From: Albirhodobacter sp042466415
GTDB lineage: Bacteria > Pseudomonadota > Alphaproteobacteria > Rhodobacterales > Rhodobacteraceae
Length of the DNA stretch: 64,000 nt
Reading direction: 5' to 3'
Assembly: GCF_042466415.1 (NCBI RefSeq)
Contig: NZ_JAXHCH010000002.1
Span: 2,604,001-2,668,000, forward strand
Shown here: piece after piece, positions 1 through 8,626 of the stretch
Layout: the number at the start of each line of letters is the position of its first letter
How positions within the stretch are numbered: the first letter of the stretch is position 1
Notes under the pieces: model-generated
What the model was told of the DNA's origin: nothing
Seen by the model: the letters and a program-made list of their open reading frames with translations, nothing else
The model's database searches: none
Made by a program: the position numbers and the translations under genes

Positions 1-19
1 AGTTTTAACGGTGACGACA

Positions 20-370
20 ATGGTAGACCTGAACACGCGAGAATTTCAAAAGCGTCTGAAGCGCATCGACCGCATTCACAAAGCGGGCGGCGCATTCGAG
101 GCGTCTGGGACAATCGGCCGTGCCTATTACGCGTCGATGGAACGCCCGCGCCGTCGTCGTCTGTCAATCCTGCGTCCGCTCGCTTTTATCCTCGCCGCTA
201 CGCTCTTGTTCAAAGCGGCGATCTTCGGCCAGCTTGGGCAGGAGACGTACGAGTTGCGTATTGCGACGCTTGCGGATGGCTCGAAGCTTGATCGTGCCGG
301 TGCGTGGGTGATGACCGCCGACCCGATCACGCAAGCGATTGGCGAGGCGATCCGTCCGCTCGTTTATTAA
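20..370 (+). CDS. Small single-pass membrane protein, unknown function
   Basis: A 116-residue protein I do not recognise. It starts at the ATG at 20; an in-frame GTG at 11 is also possible because the window edge hides any ribosome binding site. It has a basic N-terminal half with an RRRR cluster at about residues 43-47, one predicted membrane segment at about 52-70, and a short periplasmic or cytoplasmic tail. It lies upstream of ruvC on the same strand, separated by nearly 200 bases. Coding is supported by an open frame with the local codon bias; function cannot be inferred. Confidence 0.6.
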   Translation: MVDLNTREFQKRLKRIDRIHKAGGAFEASGTIGRAYYASMERPRRRRLSILRPLAFILAATLLFKAAIFGQLGQETYELRIATLADGSKLDRAGAWVMTADPITQAIGEAIRPLVY

Positions 371-563
371 ATTAGCCGCCGCAGGCACTCCTAACCCGCT
401 GACTTTGCCCATCGGGCGCGCGGATCACCCCTTATCACGGACCTATCACCTCGTTGTCGAATTGCCGCACCGTGTCAGGGCGGCAGGTGGCGTTCGGGGA
501 TTGCCCTATGCAATGTTCCCCTTTCGTGCTAAGCGTCGGAAAAAGCATAAAAGAGGTGAGCGG

Positions 564-1097
564 ATGCGGGTGATCGGAATTGATCCGGGGTTACGGAACC
601 TCGGGTGGGGTATCATAGATGTCGCCGGATCACGGCTGAGCCATGTCGCAAACGGGATCATTCACTCCGACGCGAAAACCGAACTCGCTTCACGGCTGCT
701 GCAGTTGCACATGCAGCTTACCGCTATTTTTGAGCGCTACCTGCCCGATGGGGCCGCCGTCGAGCAGACCTTCGTCAACAAGGATGCGGTTGCAACGCTC
801 AAGCTTGGTCAGGCGCGAGGGATCGCGTTGTTAGTGCCGGCGCAGGCGGGCCTCGCAATCGGTGAATATGCGCCGAACGCCGTTAAAAAGGCGGTCGTTG
901 GCGTGGGGCACGCCGATAAGGTTCAGATCCAGCATATGGTAAAACTCCAATTGCCGGGGGTTCAGCTTGCCGGGGCCGATGCCGCCGATGCCCTTGCGAT
1001 TGCTATCACCCATGCGCACCATCTCCAGTCCGCAGGTCGCTTGACTGCCGCGCTCGCTAAGGCGCATGAAACCACCCTGAAAGGAAATGTTGCATGA
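564..1097 (+). CDS. ruvC: Crossover junction endodeoxyribonuclease RuvC
   Basis: RuvC cuts Holliday junctions symmetrically in recombination and repair. The 177-residue product has the usual family length. The N-terminal strand carries the acidic catalytic residue D7 (GIDPG), then E67 (VEQTF), and the C-terminal DAADALA segment supplies D139 and D142, completing the expected acidic quartet. The frame is open upstream to 339, but the ATG at 564 is preferred: it follows an AGAGGTGAG ribosome binding site at 552-560 and places the catalytic strand at the true N-terminus. The stop overlaps the ruvA start in ATGA, so the two are translationally coupled. Confidence 0.97.
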   Translation: MRVIGIDPGLRNLGWGIIDVAGSRLSHVANGIIHSDAKTELASRLLQLHMQLTAIFERYLPDGAAVEQTFVNKDAVATLKLGQARGIALLVPAQAGLAIGEYAPNAVKKAVVGVGHADKVQIQHMVKLQLPGVQLAGADAADALAIAITHAHHLQSAGRLTAALAKAHETTLKGNVA

Positions 1098-1765
1098 TTG
1101 GTCGGCTCAACGGCGTCATTCTTCACCGCGCGATGGATCATGTGATGATTGATGTGCGCGGCGTCGGGTATATCGTTCACGTTTCCTCACGCACGGCGCA
1201 ATCTTTGCCGCCCGTTGGTGAAGTCTGCGCGCTTTATACCGAGCTTCTCGTTCGCGAGGATTTGCTGCAGCTTTTCGGGTTTACGTCGATGCTGGAAAAA
1301 GAATGGCATCGCCTTTTGACCTCTGTTCAGGGCATCGGCGCGAAAGCCTCACTCGCGATCTTGGGGACGCTGGGCGCGGAAGGTGTCGGGCGGGCGATTG
1401 CGTTGGGCGATTGGGGGGCGATTAAATCCGCGCCCGGCGTTGGGCCAAAGCTGGCGCAGCGGGTGGTGATGGAGCTGAAGACGAAGGCGCCGACGGTCAT
1501 GGCGATGGGCGCGAACTTGTCGGTGGATACGGCGGGATCAGACGAGGTGATCGAGGTTGAGCCCAAAGCGCGGCCCAAGACACGCCCCATGCCCGCCGCG
1601 CGCGAAGTGAACTACGCTGCGGAAGCGCTGTCTGCGCTCACCAATCTTGGCTACGCGCCGTCGGATGCGGCGAGCGCGGTTGCGCAAGCAGGTGACGATC
1701 CGGATGCGAATGACACCGCAAAACTCATTCGCGGCGCGCTTCGGTTGCTCGCCCCCAAAACCTGA
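1094..1765 (+). CDS. ruvA: Holliday junction branch migration protein RuvA
   Basis: RuvA tetramers bind the four-way junction and load the RuvB motors. The 223-residue protein shows an N-terminal OB-fold (residues about 1-65), then two helix-hairpin-helix motifs (GIGAKASLAILG and GVGPKLAQRVV, about 75-130), a variable linker rich in K, R and P, and a C-terminal UBA-like domain (about 172-222) that contacts RuvB. It overlaps ruvC by four bases. ruvB follows after 137 bases that contain a nested inverted repeat rather than directly. Confidence 0.97.
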   Translation: MIGRLNGVILHRAMDHVMIDVRGVGYIVHVSSRTAQSLPPVGEVCALYTELLVREDLLQLFGFTSMLEKEWHRLLTSVQGIGAKASLAILGTLGAEGVGRAIALGDWGAIKSAPGVGPKLAQRVVMELKTKAPTVMAMGANLSVDTAGSDEVIEVEPKARPKTRPMPAAREVNYAAEALSALTNLGYAPSDAASAVAQAGDDPDANDTAKLIRGALRLLAPKT

Positions 1766-1788
1766 CACCATCCGGATTTTGAGCGTAT

Positions 1789-1850
1789 TTTCAGGCGAGC
1801 AGACGCCGCGAGGAAGAGGGGGCCCGCCCCCTCCGGCCCATCGCCTGAAA
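1789..1850. repeat. Nested inverted repeat between ruvA and ruvB
   Basis: An outer 10-bp perfect arm pair (TTTCAGGCGA at 1789-1798 with TCGCCTGAAA at 1841-1850) encloses an inner 7-bp stem (GAGGGGG at 1816-1822 with CCCCCTC at 1827-1833, loop CCCG). It is not followed by a strong T-run, only CTCTTTT, so it is not a classic terminator. It could be an mRNA-processing or attenuation hairpin within ruvCAB, or a copy of a dispersed intergenic repeat; I see no second copy in the window. Confidence 0.6.
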
Positions 1851-1902
1851 CTCTTTTCCGCACGTCCTTGCATCCCCCGTTCACAGGCGCGACACTGCTC
1901 CC

Positions 1903-2934
1903 ATGATTGATCCCGATCCCACGCTTCGCCCCGACCGCCAGCCCGAAGACGCCGATCGCGCCTTGCGGCCGCAGGTGCTTGAGGAATTCGTGGGTCAAGC
2001 CGAGGCGCGGGCCAATTTACGTGTGTTCATCGAAAGCGCAAAGATGCGTGGGCAAGCGATGGATCATACGCTGTTTCATGGCCCGCCCGGTCTGGGGAAG
2101 ACAACACTCGCACAGATCATGGCGCGGGAGTTGGGGGTGAATTTCAAGATGACCTCGGGCCCGGTGCTTGCGAAGGCGGGCGATCTCGCGGCCATCCTCA
2201 CCAATCTCGAGGCGCGTGATGTGCTGTTCATCGACGAGATCCATCGGCTCAATCCGGCTGTTGAGGAGGTTCTCTACCCCGCGATGGAGGATTTCGAGCT
2301 TGATCTCGTAATCGGTGAAGGCCCCGCCGCGCGCACGGTCCGCATCGAGTTGCAGCCATTTACCCTCGTGGGCGCGACGACGCGTCTTGGCCTGTTGACG
2401 ACCCCTTTACGGGATCGCTTCGGCATCCCGACCCGTTTACAATTCTACACCGAGGACGAGTTGGAAAGCATCGTCAGTCGCGGCGCGCGTTTGTTGGGCA
2501 TTCCGGCAGAGCAGGCCGGAACGCGGGAAATCGCCAAGCGTGCCCGCGGAACGCCGCGGATCGCGGGGCGTCTCTTACGGCGGGTGGTTGATTTTGCGCT
2601 CGTTGAGGGGGACGGGCAGCTGACGCGGAGTCTTGCGGATAGCGCCCTGACACGTCTTGGCGTGGATAAGCTCGGATTGGACGGTGCCGACCGTCGCTAT
2701 CTCACATTGATTGCGGAGCATTACGCTGGCGGTCCGGTGGGCGTTGAGACCCTCTCGGCGGCCCTGTCGGAAAGCCGCGACGCGATCGAGGAGGTGATCG
2801 AGCCTTACCTCTTGCAACAGGGATTAATTTCGCGCACCCCTCGCGGGCGGATGCTTGCCGCGCGTGCGTGGCGCCATATGGGGCTTGAACCTCCGCGCCC
2901 CGCGCCGAGCGGAGATCTTTTTGGGGAAACGTGA
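1903..2934 (+). CDS. ruvB: Holliday junction DNA helicase RuvB
   Basis: RuvB is the AAA+ motor that drives branch migration with RuvA. The 343-residue protein has the family length and order: Walker A GPPGLGKTT at 60-68, Walker B DEIH at 111-114, a sensor region with GATTRLGLL and RDRFG, and a C-terminal winged-helix domain (about 260-335) that holds the RTPRGR motif. The start ATG at 1903 gives the usual short N-terminal tail before the LRP..LEEFVGQ segment. The TGA is followed 10 bases later by the next gene, suggesting one transcript. Confidence 0.97.
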   Translation: MIDPDPTLRPDRQPEDADRALRPQVLEEFVGQAEARANLRVFIESAKMRGQAMDHTLFHGPPGLGKTTLAQIMARELGVNFKMTSGPVLAKAGDLAAILTNLEARDVLFIDEIHRLNPAVEEVLYPAMEDFELDLVIGEGPAARTVRIELQPFTLVGATTRLGLLTTPLRDRFGIPTRLQFYTEDELESIVSRGARLLGIPAEQAGTREIAKRARGTPRIAGRLLRRVVDFALVEGDGQLTRSLADSALTRLGVDKLGLDGADRRYLTLIAEHYAGGPVGVETLSAALSESRDAIEEVIEPYLLQQGLISRTPRGRMLAARAWRHMGLEPPRPAPSGDLFGET

Positions 2935-2944
2935 GGGGGCCGGA

Positions 2945-3574
2945 ATGGCGCAATTCGGGATCAAAGAGGTTGAGACCCTCTTTACGCGGGCGGATGGAAG
3001 CTATGCTTTCGCTCGTTGGGGGCGGCCGATTGTGCCGATCGTCTTCGGCGTTGAGGCGGCGACTTTGTCAATCGTGAAGGGCGCTGTTGAGGCCGTTGTT
3101 GCGATGGCGGGCCATAAAATGTCCGATCATGATGCGGATATTGGCGCAAACCTCATGATCTTCTTCTTCCGCGACTGGCAGGAGTTGTTGGAAGTTCCCA
3201 ACCTTGACCATCTGATTGACGGGCTTTCGGATGTCGTGGCCAAGCTCGATGACGCGGGCGCGAACCAATATCGGGTGTTCCGATTTGATGAGGCAGGAGC
3301 AATCAAGGCGTGCTTCGCTTTCATCCGTATGGATGCCGCTTTGGATGAGGTGCCAGCGGAGACGATTGCGTTGAATCAGGCGGTTCTGATGATTTGCCTG
3401 TGGTCTGATACAGCTTTCAAGGGAGCAAGCCCCTTGGGTATGGCGAATGGTCTTGCGGTGATCCGCCCCGAAATCGGGGATGTCATTCGCGCGGTCTACG
3501 ACCCTGTTATGCCTGTCGCGGCGCAGGACCCGAGCCATGCGCTGCGCCTTGCCGCACGTATCGGGGCGGTTTGA
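2945..3574 (+). CDS. Hypothetical protein between ruvB and ybgC
   Basis: A 209-residue soluble protein that I cannot assign to a family. The frame is open from 2855, but the ATG at 2945 follows GTGAGGGGGCCGGA just after the ruvB stop and gives a sensible start. It has no signal peptide or convincing membrane segment, and is rich in acidic and hydrophobic helices. Its stop overlaps the ybgC start by one base (TGATG), so it is probably translated as part of a ruvB-orf-ybgC unit. The position suggests a role near envelope or DNA repair, but that is only guilt by association. Confidence 0.8.
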   Translation: MAQFGIKEVETLFTRADGSYAFARWGRPIVPIVFGVEAATLSIVKGAVEAVVAMAGHKMSDHDADIGANLMIFFFRDWQELLEVPNLDHLIDGLSDVVAKLDDAGANQYRVFRFDEAGAIKACFAFIRMDAALDEVPAETIALNQAVLMICLWSDTAFKGASPLGMANGLAVIRPEIGDVIRAVYDPVMPVAAQDPSHALRLAARIGAV

Positions 3575-3972
3575 TGCATCAATTTGCGCTGCGGGTTTAC
3601 TACGAAGATACCGACCTCGCGGGGATCGTGTATTACGCGAACTATCTCAAATTTATTGAGCGCGCGCGGTCTGAATGGGTGCGCTCGCTTGGTGTCGTTC
3701 AGGTTTCGCTCAAGGCGGAGAGCGGGATCGTGTTCGCGGTCCGCAGGATTGAGGCTGATTATATCAAGCCGGCCAAGTTCGACGACGAGTTGACCGTGGA
3801 GACCCGTCTGGAGATGGAAACAGGCGCGCGGATCGTGCTGGAGCAAAATGTGCTCCGCTCAGACGAATTGCTGTTTACGGCTCAGGTCACTTTGGTGTGT
3901 TTGAACGAGGCCGGAGCACCGGCGCGTCTGCCCGCAGACATCCGCCGAAAAATCGCCCCTGCAGTTCATTAA
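3574..3972 (+). CDS. ybgC: Tol-Pal associated acyl-CoA thioesterase YbgC
   Basis: A hotdog-fold thioesterase of the 4-hydroxybenzoyl-CoA thioesterase type, 132 residues, commonly the first gene of tol-pal clusters. The hallmark YYEDTDLAGIVYYANYLKFIERAR near the N-terminus contains the catalytic aspartate (the D of EDTD followed by L-A-G). The ATG at 3574 overlaps the preceding TGA; a TTG at 3571 is less likely. In other bacteria YbgC hydrolyses short- or medium-chain acyl thioesters and interacts with phospholipid synthesis enzymes. A gap of 188 bases, probably with the tolQ promoter, follows. Confidence 0.93.
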   Translation: MHQFALRVYYEDTDLAGIVYYANYLKFIERARSEWVRSLGVVQVSLKAESGIVFAVRRIEADYIKPAKFDDELTVETRLEMETGARIVLEQNVLRSDELLFTAQVTLVCLNEAGAPARLPADIRRKIAPAVH

Positions 3973-4160
3973 AACGCGGAAAAGGCCGGACTTTTCTATC
4001 CGCGCTCGCATCGCTCGATGTGCCTTATTTGTCGGGGCGATCGGGTGACTGGGGCGCTGTAACAAATGATGACGCAGTTGTTATAGCCTTCCCCCTAAAA
4101 CATCGCTAGAATCACATGTAATCAGAGCCCGAATTGGGCCCAACCGGCGAGCAGTGATCT

Positions 4161-4868
4161 ATGGACCAGCAGACTCTTGCGATGGCGCATGAGGCGTCGA
4201 ATATCGACTTCTCATTGCTTGCGCTTTTTGCGCGCGCATCTATCCCCGTTAAACTTGTAATGATCCTTTTGATCGTGTCCAGCTTTTGGTCATGGTCGAT
4301 TATCATTCGCAAATACATCACCTTCCGTGCGGCGCGGAATGAAGCTGGCGAGTTTGATCGCGCCTTCTGGTCGGGTGAGCCGCTCGATGAATTGTTCGAC
4401 ATGATCGGCCCTGCGCCCGAAGGCGCGAGCCAGCGGATTTTCGCGGCCGGCATGTTGGAGTGGCGGCGGTCGCACCGCCATGATGGTGGATTGATCGCTG
4501 GTGCTCAGGCGCGGATCGATCGCTCAATGGATGTTGCAATCACCAAGGAAAGCGAAAAGCTCACCTCCGGCCTGACCTTCCTCGCAACTGTTGGCTCGAC
4601 AGGGCCATTCGTTGGTCTGTTCGGGACGGTCTGGGGGATCAAGGTCGCGTTCGAGGAAATCGCGATTTCGCAGAACTCCTCGCTTGCGGTCGTTGCACCC
4701 GGTATTTCCGAGGCCCTAATGGCGACAGGTATCGGCCTTCTTGCCGCTATTCCTGCGGTTATTTTCTACAACAAGCTGTCTTCGGACAGTGACCGGATCA
4801 TGGCTAGCTACGAAGCCTTCGCGGATGAGTTCTCGACGATTTTGTCGCGCCAGCTGGATTCGGAGTGA
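4161..4868 (+). CDS. tolQ: Tol-Pal system proton channel subunit TolQ
   Basis: TolQ is the MotA/ExbB-family inner-membrane stator that, with TolR, uses proton motive force to energise TolA during envelope constriction. The 235-residue product has the expected three membrane segments: one near residues 30-50 (LVMILLIVSSFWSWSIII), and a long cytoplasmic loop followed by two C-terminal segments around GLTFLATVGSTGPFVGLFGTVWGI and IGLLAAIPAVIFYN. The conserved GTVWGI and GLLAAIPA signatures are present. The stop is three bases before the tolR start. Confidence 0.96.
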   Translation: MDQQTLAMAHEASNIDFSLLALFARASIPVKLVMILLIVSSFWSWSIIIRKYITFRAARNEAGEFDRAFWSGEPLDELFDMIGPAPEGASQRIFAAGMLEWRRSHRHDGGLIAGAQARIDRSMDVAITKESEKLTSGLTFLATVGSTGPFVGLFGTVWGIKVAFEEIAISQNSSLAVVAPGISEALMATGIGLLAAIPAVIFYNKLSSDSDRIMASYEAFADEFSTILSRQLDSE

Positions 4869-4871
4869 ACG

Positions 4872-5360
4872 ATGGGCGGTGGTGTCGTTAAAAAAGGCGG
4901 AGGCGGCGGGCGTCGTCGTCGGGGCCGTTCGAGCGGTGGCGCGATGTCGGAAATCAACATCACTCCCTTCGTGGACGTGATGTTGGTGCTCTTGATCATC
5001 TTCATGGTCGCCGCGCCGATGATGACGGTGGGCGTTCCTTTGGAACTGCCCAAAACCGCCGCCAACTCCGTGCCGACGGAACAGGAAGAGCCGCTGACGA
5101 TTTCCTTGCAGATCGACGGATCGGTTTCGATGATGAACACGCCGGTCGCCGAGGATGAACTCGTCGCGCGGCTGGTTGCTGTGTCTGCCGAACGCGATAG
5201 CGATAAGGTTTATCTGCGCGCGGACGGCGGGATCGAATACTCGCGCGTCGTCGGGGTGATGGGCGCGTTGAACGCAGGTGGCTTCACCAATATCGTTCTC
5301 GTGACGGATACCGGCGGGCCGAGCCTGTCGGGTGCTGCCGCGCCTCAGGCGGGTAATTAA
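4872..5360 (+). CDS. tolR: Tol-Pal system protein TolR
   Basis: TolR is the ExbD-family partner of TolQ. The 162-residue protein begins with a Gly/Arg-rich cytoplasmic tail (GGGGGRRRRGR at about 9-19), then INITPFVDVMLVLLIIFMV, where D35 is the protonatable aspartate in the single membrane helix. The rest is the periplasmic domain that binds peptidoglycan. It lies three bases after tolQ and six before tolA, so the genes are co-transcribed. The Arg-rich N-terminal tail is longer than in enteric TolR but is common in related alphaproteobacteria. Confidence 0.96.
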   Translation: MGGGVVKKGGGGGRRRRGRSSGGAMSEINITPFVDVMLVLLIIFMVAAPMMTVGVPLELPKTAANSVPTEQEEPLTISLQIDGSVSMMNTPVAEDELVARLVAVSAERDSDKVYLRADGGIEYSRVVGVMGALNAGGFTNIVLVTDTGGPSLSGAAAPQAGN

Positions 5361-5365
5361 GGGCG

Positions 5366-6619
5366 ATGCCCATGATACCTTCCCCTTTCTCGTCAATGTC
5401 GCGTGCCGAAAAAATCGGCACCATCGGCTCGGCTGTGATGCATCTCGTGCTGGTGGCATGGGCTGCGTTTGGCGGGCTTTGGTTTCGTGCAAAACCCTCC
5501 GAGCCGATCGTCATGGCGGAAGCCTCTGTTATGTCGGAGGCGGATTTCGCGGCGATGATGGCGGCTGCGCCAAAAGCCAGCGAAGCGCCTGCCGCTCTGA
5601 CCGAACCCTTGACGCCGCAGGCGCCTGCGGAAACGGCCGAAACCCAACCGGAAACGCCCCCGGTAGAGGAAACCGCGCCAGAACAAACGACACCGGAACA
5701 GCCTGCGCCTGCCGAGGCAGAAGTCTTGCCCGATGTGAGCGACCTCGCGCCGCCGACCCCTGCTGAGGTCAATGAAATTCCGCCGGAGATGATGCAGCCT
5801 GTAGAGGTGCCGCAAGACACAGCCGCGCCTGATATGTCGCCGCGCCCGAAACAAAAACCGATCGCTCGTGTCGCGCCAACGCCGGCAGAAGCGCCGGAGC
5901 CGGACGCACGGATCTCGGAGACGGCGGAGGCCCAGACCCAGCCTGACGAGACAGCCGAGCCGCAAGAGCCTGTCGAGAAGAAGGAGGAGGCCGCCCCGCC
6001 AGAGGCCGCCACCGAGATCGTGACCGAGGCGACTGAAACCGTGGAGAAGCCGGAAACATCCGCGCCCGCCACATCTTCACGCCCGCGCACCAAACCAGCG
6101 AAACCGGCGGCCCCAACGCCGACGCCGACCCAAACCGCAGCGGAGACGCCCGATGCGCCCAAAGCCGCCCCCGCTGCGCCCAAAGCCTCCAGTGCCTCGG
6201 CCAATGACGCGGTGAATGATGCATTGGCCGAAGCTCTCTCCGAGCCGACACCGGCGAAAACTGGGACGGGCGGCAATGGAAGCCTCGCGTCCGGTCCGCC
6301 GGTAACGGCAGGGGAGAAAGAGGCGCTGATCGTCGATGTGAAGGCGTGCTGGAATGTCGGCGCGCTCTCGTCGGAGGCCTTGCGCACGACTGTTGTGATC
6401 GGCATGACGATGGGCGCTGACGGCAAGCCCGACAATACGTCGATCCACCGGATTTCGTATTCCGGCGGGTCAGATGCCGCCGCAGCCCAAGCGTATGAGG
6501 CAGGTCGCCGCGCGATTATCCGCTGTGGCTCCGATGGCTTCCCGTTGCCGGCGGAGAAATATGACCACTGGCGTGAGATCGAAATTACGTTCGATCCCAA
6601 TAATATGAGGATGAAGTGA
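5366..6619 (+). CDS. tolA: Energy-transducing protein TolA
   Basis: TolA spans the periplasm between TolQR and Pal/TolB. The 417-residue protein has an N-terminal membrane helix (about 18-40, ending in GLWFRAKP), a very long low-complexity region rich in Ala, Pro, Glu and Thr (about 65-305), and a compact C-terminal domain (about 310-415) with VDVKACWNVG and a terminal REIEITFDP strand. The family assignment rests on this architecture, the C-terminal domain and the position after tolR; the central segment is compositionally biased and not alignable. Its A/P/E-rich sequence also produces long spurious open frames on the other strand. Confidence 0.93.
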   Translation: MPMIPSPFSSMSRAEKIGTIGSAVMHLVLVAWAAFGGLWFRAKPSEPIVMAEASVMSEADFAAMMAAAPKASEAPAALTEPLTPQAPAETAETQPETPPVEETAPEQTTPEQPAPAEAEVLPDVSDLAPPTPAEVNEIPPEMMQPVEVPQDTAAPDMSPRPKQKPIARVAPTPAEAPEPDARISETAEAQTQPDETAEPQEPVEKKEEAAPPEAATEIVTEATETVEKPETSAPATSSRPRTKPAKPAAPTPTPTQTAAETPDAPKAAPAAPKASSASANDAVNDALAEALSEPTPAKTGTGGNGSLASGPPVTAGEKEALIVDVKACWNVGALSSEALRTTVVIGMTMGADGKPDNTSIHRISYSGGSDAAAAQAYEAGRRAIIRCGSDGFPLPAEKYDHWREIEITFDPNNMRMK

Positions 6620-6700
6620 TGCGCGCGGATACGACCCCCCGTGACGTGGCGCCGCACTTTACGTTATAACGAGAAAACCCCGATGCGAGGGAGGCTTGAA

Positions 6701-8014
6701 ATGCTCCGCTACCTGACACTTGTTGCCGCAGCTTTGTTCGTCAACGCGCCCGCGCCCGTTGCCGCCGAGCCGCTCCGGATCACCTTGGACCAAGGTGTGA
6801 TCGAACCGATGCCGTACGCGCTCCCGCAGTTTGTCGCGGAAGGTGGCGCGGGGCAGCTTGCGGCGCAGATTTCCGAAGTGATCCGCGCCGATCTTTCAGG
6901 GACCGGACTGTTCCGCGAAATCCCTGCCTCGGCGCATATCCAGCAGATCGGATCGTTTGACACGCCAGTGTCCTATCCCGACTGGCAGGCCATCAATGCG
7001 CAGGCGTTGATTACGGGCGCTGTCTCGTCGTCGGGCGGCAAGGTGACGGTCAAATTCTTCCTCTACGATGTCTTTTCGGGCCAGCCCTTGGGCGACGGGA
7101 TGCAGCTTGCGGCCTCGGAAGGCTCGTGGCGTCGTCTCGCACATAAGGTTGCCGATCAGGTTTATTCGCGCATCACGGGCGAGGCAGGCTACTTCGATAG
7201 CCGCGTTGTGTTCGTTTCCGAGCAGGGTCCAAAGAACGCGCGCCTCAAGCGTCTCGCGATCATGGATTATGACGGCGCGGGCGTGCAATATCTGACGGAT
7301 AGCTCGACCATTGTTCTCGCGCCGCGCTTCTCGCCGCAAGGCGATCGTATTCTCTACACATCCTTCGAGACGGGCTTCCCGCAGATTAAAATGCTCGACG
7401 TGGCATCCGTATCAGCACGCGCCTTGGGTGCGGTGGACGGCACGATGGCCTTCGCGCCGCGGTTTTCGCCCGACGGCAACTCCATTATCTATTCGTTGGA
7501 GCGTGGTGGTAACACCGATCTTTACCGCATGTCGGTCAATGGCGGTGGCGGCTCGCCTTTGACAAACTCTCCCTCGATCGAGACTGCGCCATCCTATTCG
7601 CCCGATGGAAGCCAGATTGTATTCGAATCTGATCGCTCTGGCCGCCCGCAGATTTACGTCATGTCGGCAGGTGGTGGTGAGCCAGCGCGGATTTCCTTCG
7701 GTGAGGGGAGCTACGGCACGCCCGTCTGGTCACCTCGTGGGGATATGATCGCCTTCACCAAACAACACGCAGGCCGGTTCCATATCGGCGTGATGCGCAC
7801 CGATGGGTCGGAGGAGCGCTTGCTCACGGCGTCGTTCCTTGACGAGGGTCCGACCTGGGCGCCAAATGGCCGCGTTGTAATGTTCACGCGTGAGACTTCG
7901 GGTGCTTCGGGGGGCGCGACGTTGATGTCGGTCGACATCTCCGGCCGGAACCTCAAGGCGGTTCCAACACCGAGCGCAGCATCCGATCCCGCATGGTCGC
8001 CCTTGCTTCCTTGA
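6701..8014 (+). CDS. tolB: Tol-Pal system beta-propeller protein TolB
   Basis: Periplasmic TolB, 437 residues, interacts with Pal and TolA. A signal peptide (residues 1-22, ending APVAA) precedes the N-terminal domain, and the C-terminal six-bladed propeller is visible as repeated W/SP.GD..I.F/Y units with DLY or QIY motifs. The frame is open from 6641 and an ATG at 6683 exists, but the ATG at 6701 has a GGGAGG at 6689-6694 with good spacing and puts the signal peptide at the N-terminus. pal follows after 76 bases containing a stem-loop. Confidence 0.95.
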   Translation: MLRYLTLVAAALFVNAPAPVAAEPLRITLDQGVIEPMPYALPQFVAEGGAGQLAAQISEVIRADLSGTGLFREIPASAHIQQIGSFDTPVSYPDWQAINAQALITGAVSSSGGKVTVKFFLYDVFSGQPLGDGMQLAASEGSWRRLAHKVADQVYSRITGEAGYFDSRVVFVSEQGPKNARLKRLAIMDYDGAGVQYLTDSSTIVLAPRFSPQGDRILYTSFETGFPQIKMLDVASVSARALGAVDGTMAFAPRFSPDGNSIIYSLERGGNTDLYRMSVNGGGGSPLTNSPSIETAPSYSPDGSQIVFESDRSGRPQIYVMSAGGGEPARISFGEGSYGTPVWSPRGDMIAFTKQHAGRFHIGVMRTDGSEERLLTASFLDEGPTWAPNGRVVMFTRETSGASGGATLMSVDISGRNLKAVPTPSAASDPAWSPLLP

Positions 8015-8022
8015 TCTGACTC

Positions 8023-8044
8023 GGGGGCGATTCACATCGCCTCC
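8023..8044 (+). other. Stem-loop between tolB and pal
   Basis: Nine paired bases (GGGGGCGAT at 8023-8031 with ATCGCCTCC at 8036-8044, one G-U pair, loop TCAC). No T-run follows, so termination is unlikely to be complete. It could protect the 3' end of the tol message or tune expression of abundant pal against the upstream genes. Confidence 0.45.
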
Positions 8045-8090
8045 CAAACCTGCTAGATTGCCCCAAACAAACTTATAGGCGGACTTAAAT

Positions 8091-8612
8091 ATGGCTCTCA
8101 CTCACAAGGCGCTTCTTGTCGTCTCCGCGCTGGCTCTCGCGGCATGTAACAACCCTGATAAATACGGCGACGGCGCGAATGGCGCAGGCGGTGCTTTGGG
8201 CAATGGCTTCGACCAGTCCTCGTTGGGCGGCGCAAACGATCCACGTTCGCCTGCTTATTTCAGCCAGACAGTCGGTGATAAGGTTCTGTTCCCGGTTGAC
8301 CAATCGACCCTGACGGCCGAAGCGCGCACGACCCTTGCCGGTCAGGCTCAATGGTTGATGAGCAACACAGGCTATAGCGCGATCGTTGAAGGCCACGCCG
8401 ACGAGCAGGGCACACGCGAATACAACCTTGCGCTGGGTGCGCGCCGCGCCAATGCAGCGCAGCAGTTCTTGATCTCGCAAGGGGTTGCATCGAGCCGTCT
8501 GCGCACCGTTTCCTACGGTAAAGAGCGCCCGCTCGAGGCTTGTTCCACCGAAGATTGCTACGCCAAGAACCGCCGCGCCGTGACGGTTATTTCCCTCGGC
8601 GCAGGCGCCTAA
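8091..8612 (+). CDS. pal: Peptidoglycan-associated lipoprotein Pal
   Basis: Pal anchors the outer membrane to peptidoglycan. The 173-residue precursor has a lipoprotein signal peptide with lipobox LAAC and acylated C19, followed by a Gly/Asn-rich linker. The C-terminal OmpA-like domain (about 60-170) shows KVLFPVDQSTL, the peptidoglycan-binding GHADEQGTREYNLALGARRA segment, and a final NRRAVTV strand. It sits between tolB and cpoB as in most proteobacteria. Confidence 0.97.
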   Translation: MALTHKALLVVSALALAACNNPDKYGDGANGAGGALGNGFDQSSLGGANDPRSPAYFSQTVGDKVLFPVDQSTLTAEARTTLAGQAQWLMSNTGYSAIVEGHADEQGTREYNLALGARRANAAQQFLISQGVASSRLRTVSYGKERPLEACSTEDCYAKNRRAVTVISLGAGA

Positions 8613-8626
8613 GAAGGAAGTTTGCT

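Noticed and set aside
5284..6657. Long open frame on the minus strand opposite tolA (about 457 codons)
   Set aside because: It mirrors the Ala/Pro/Glu-rich repeats of tolA, has a Ser/Gly/Ala-only composition, no ribosome binding site and no family resemblance.
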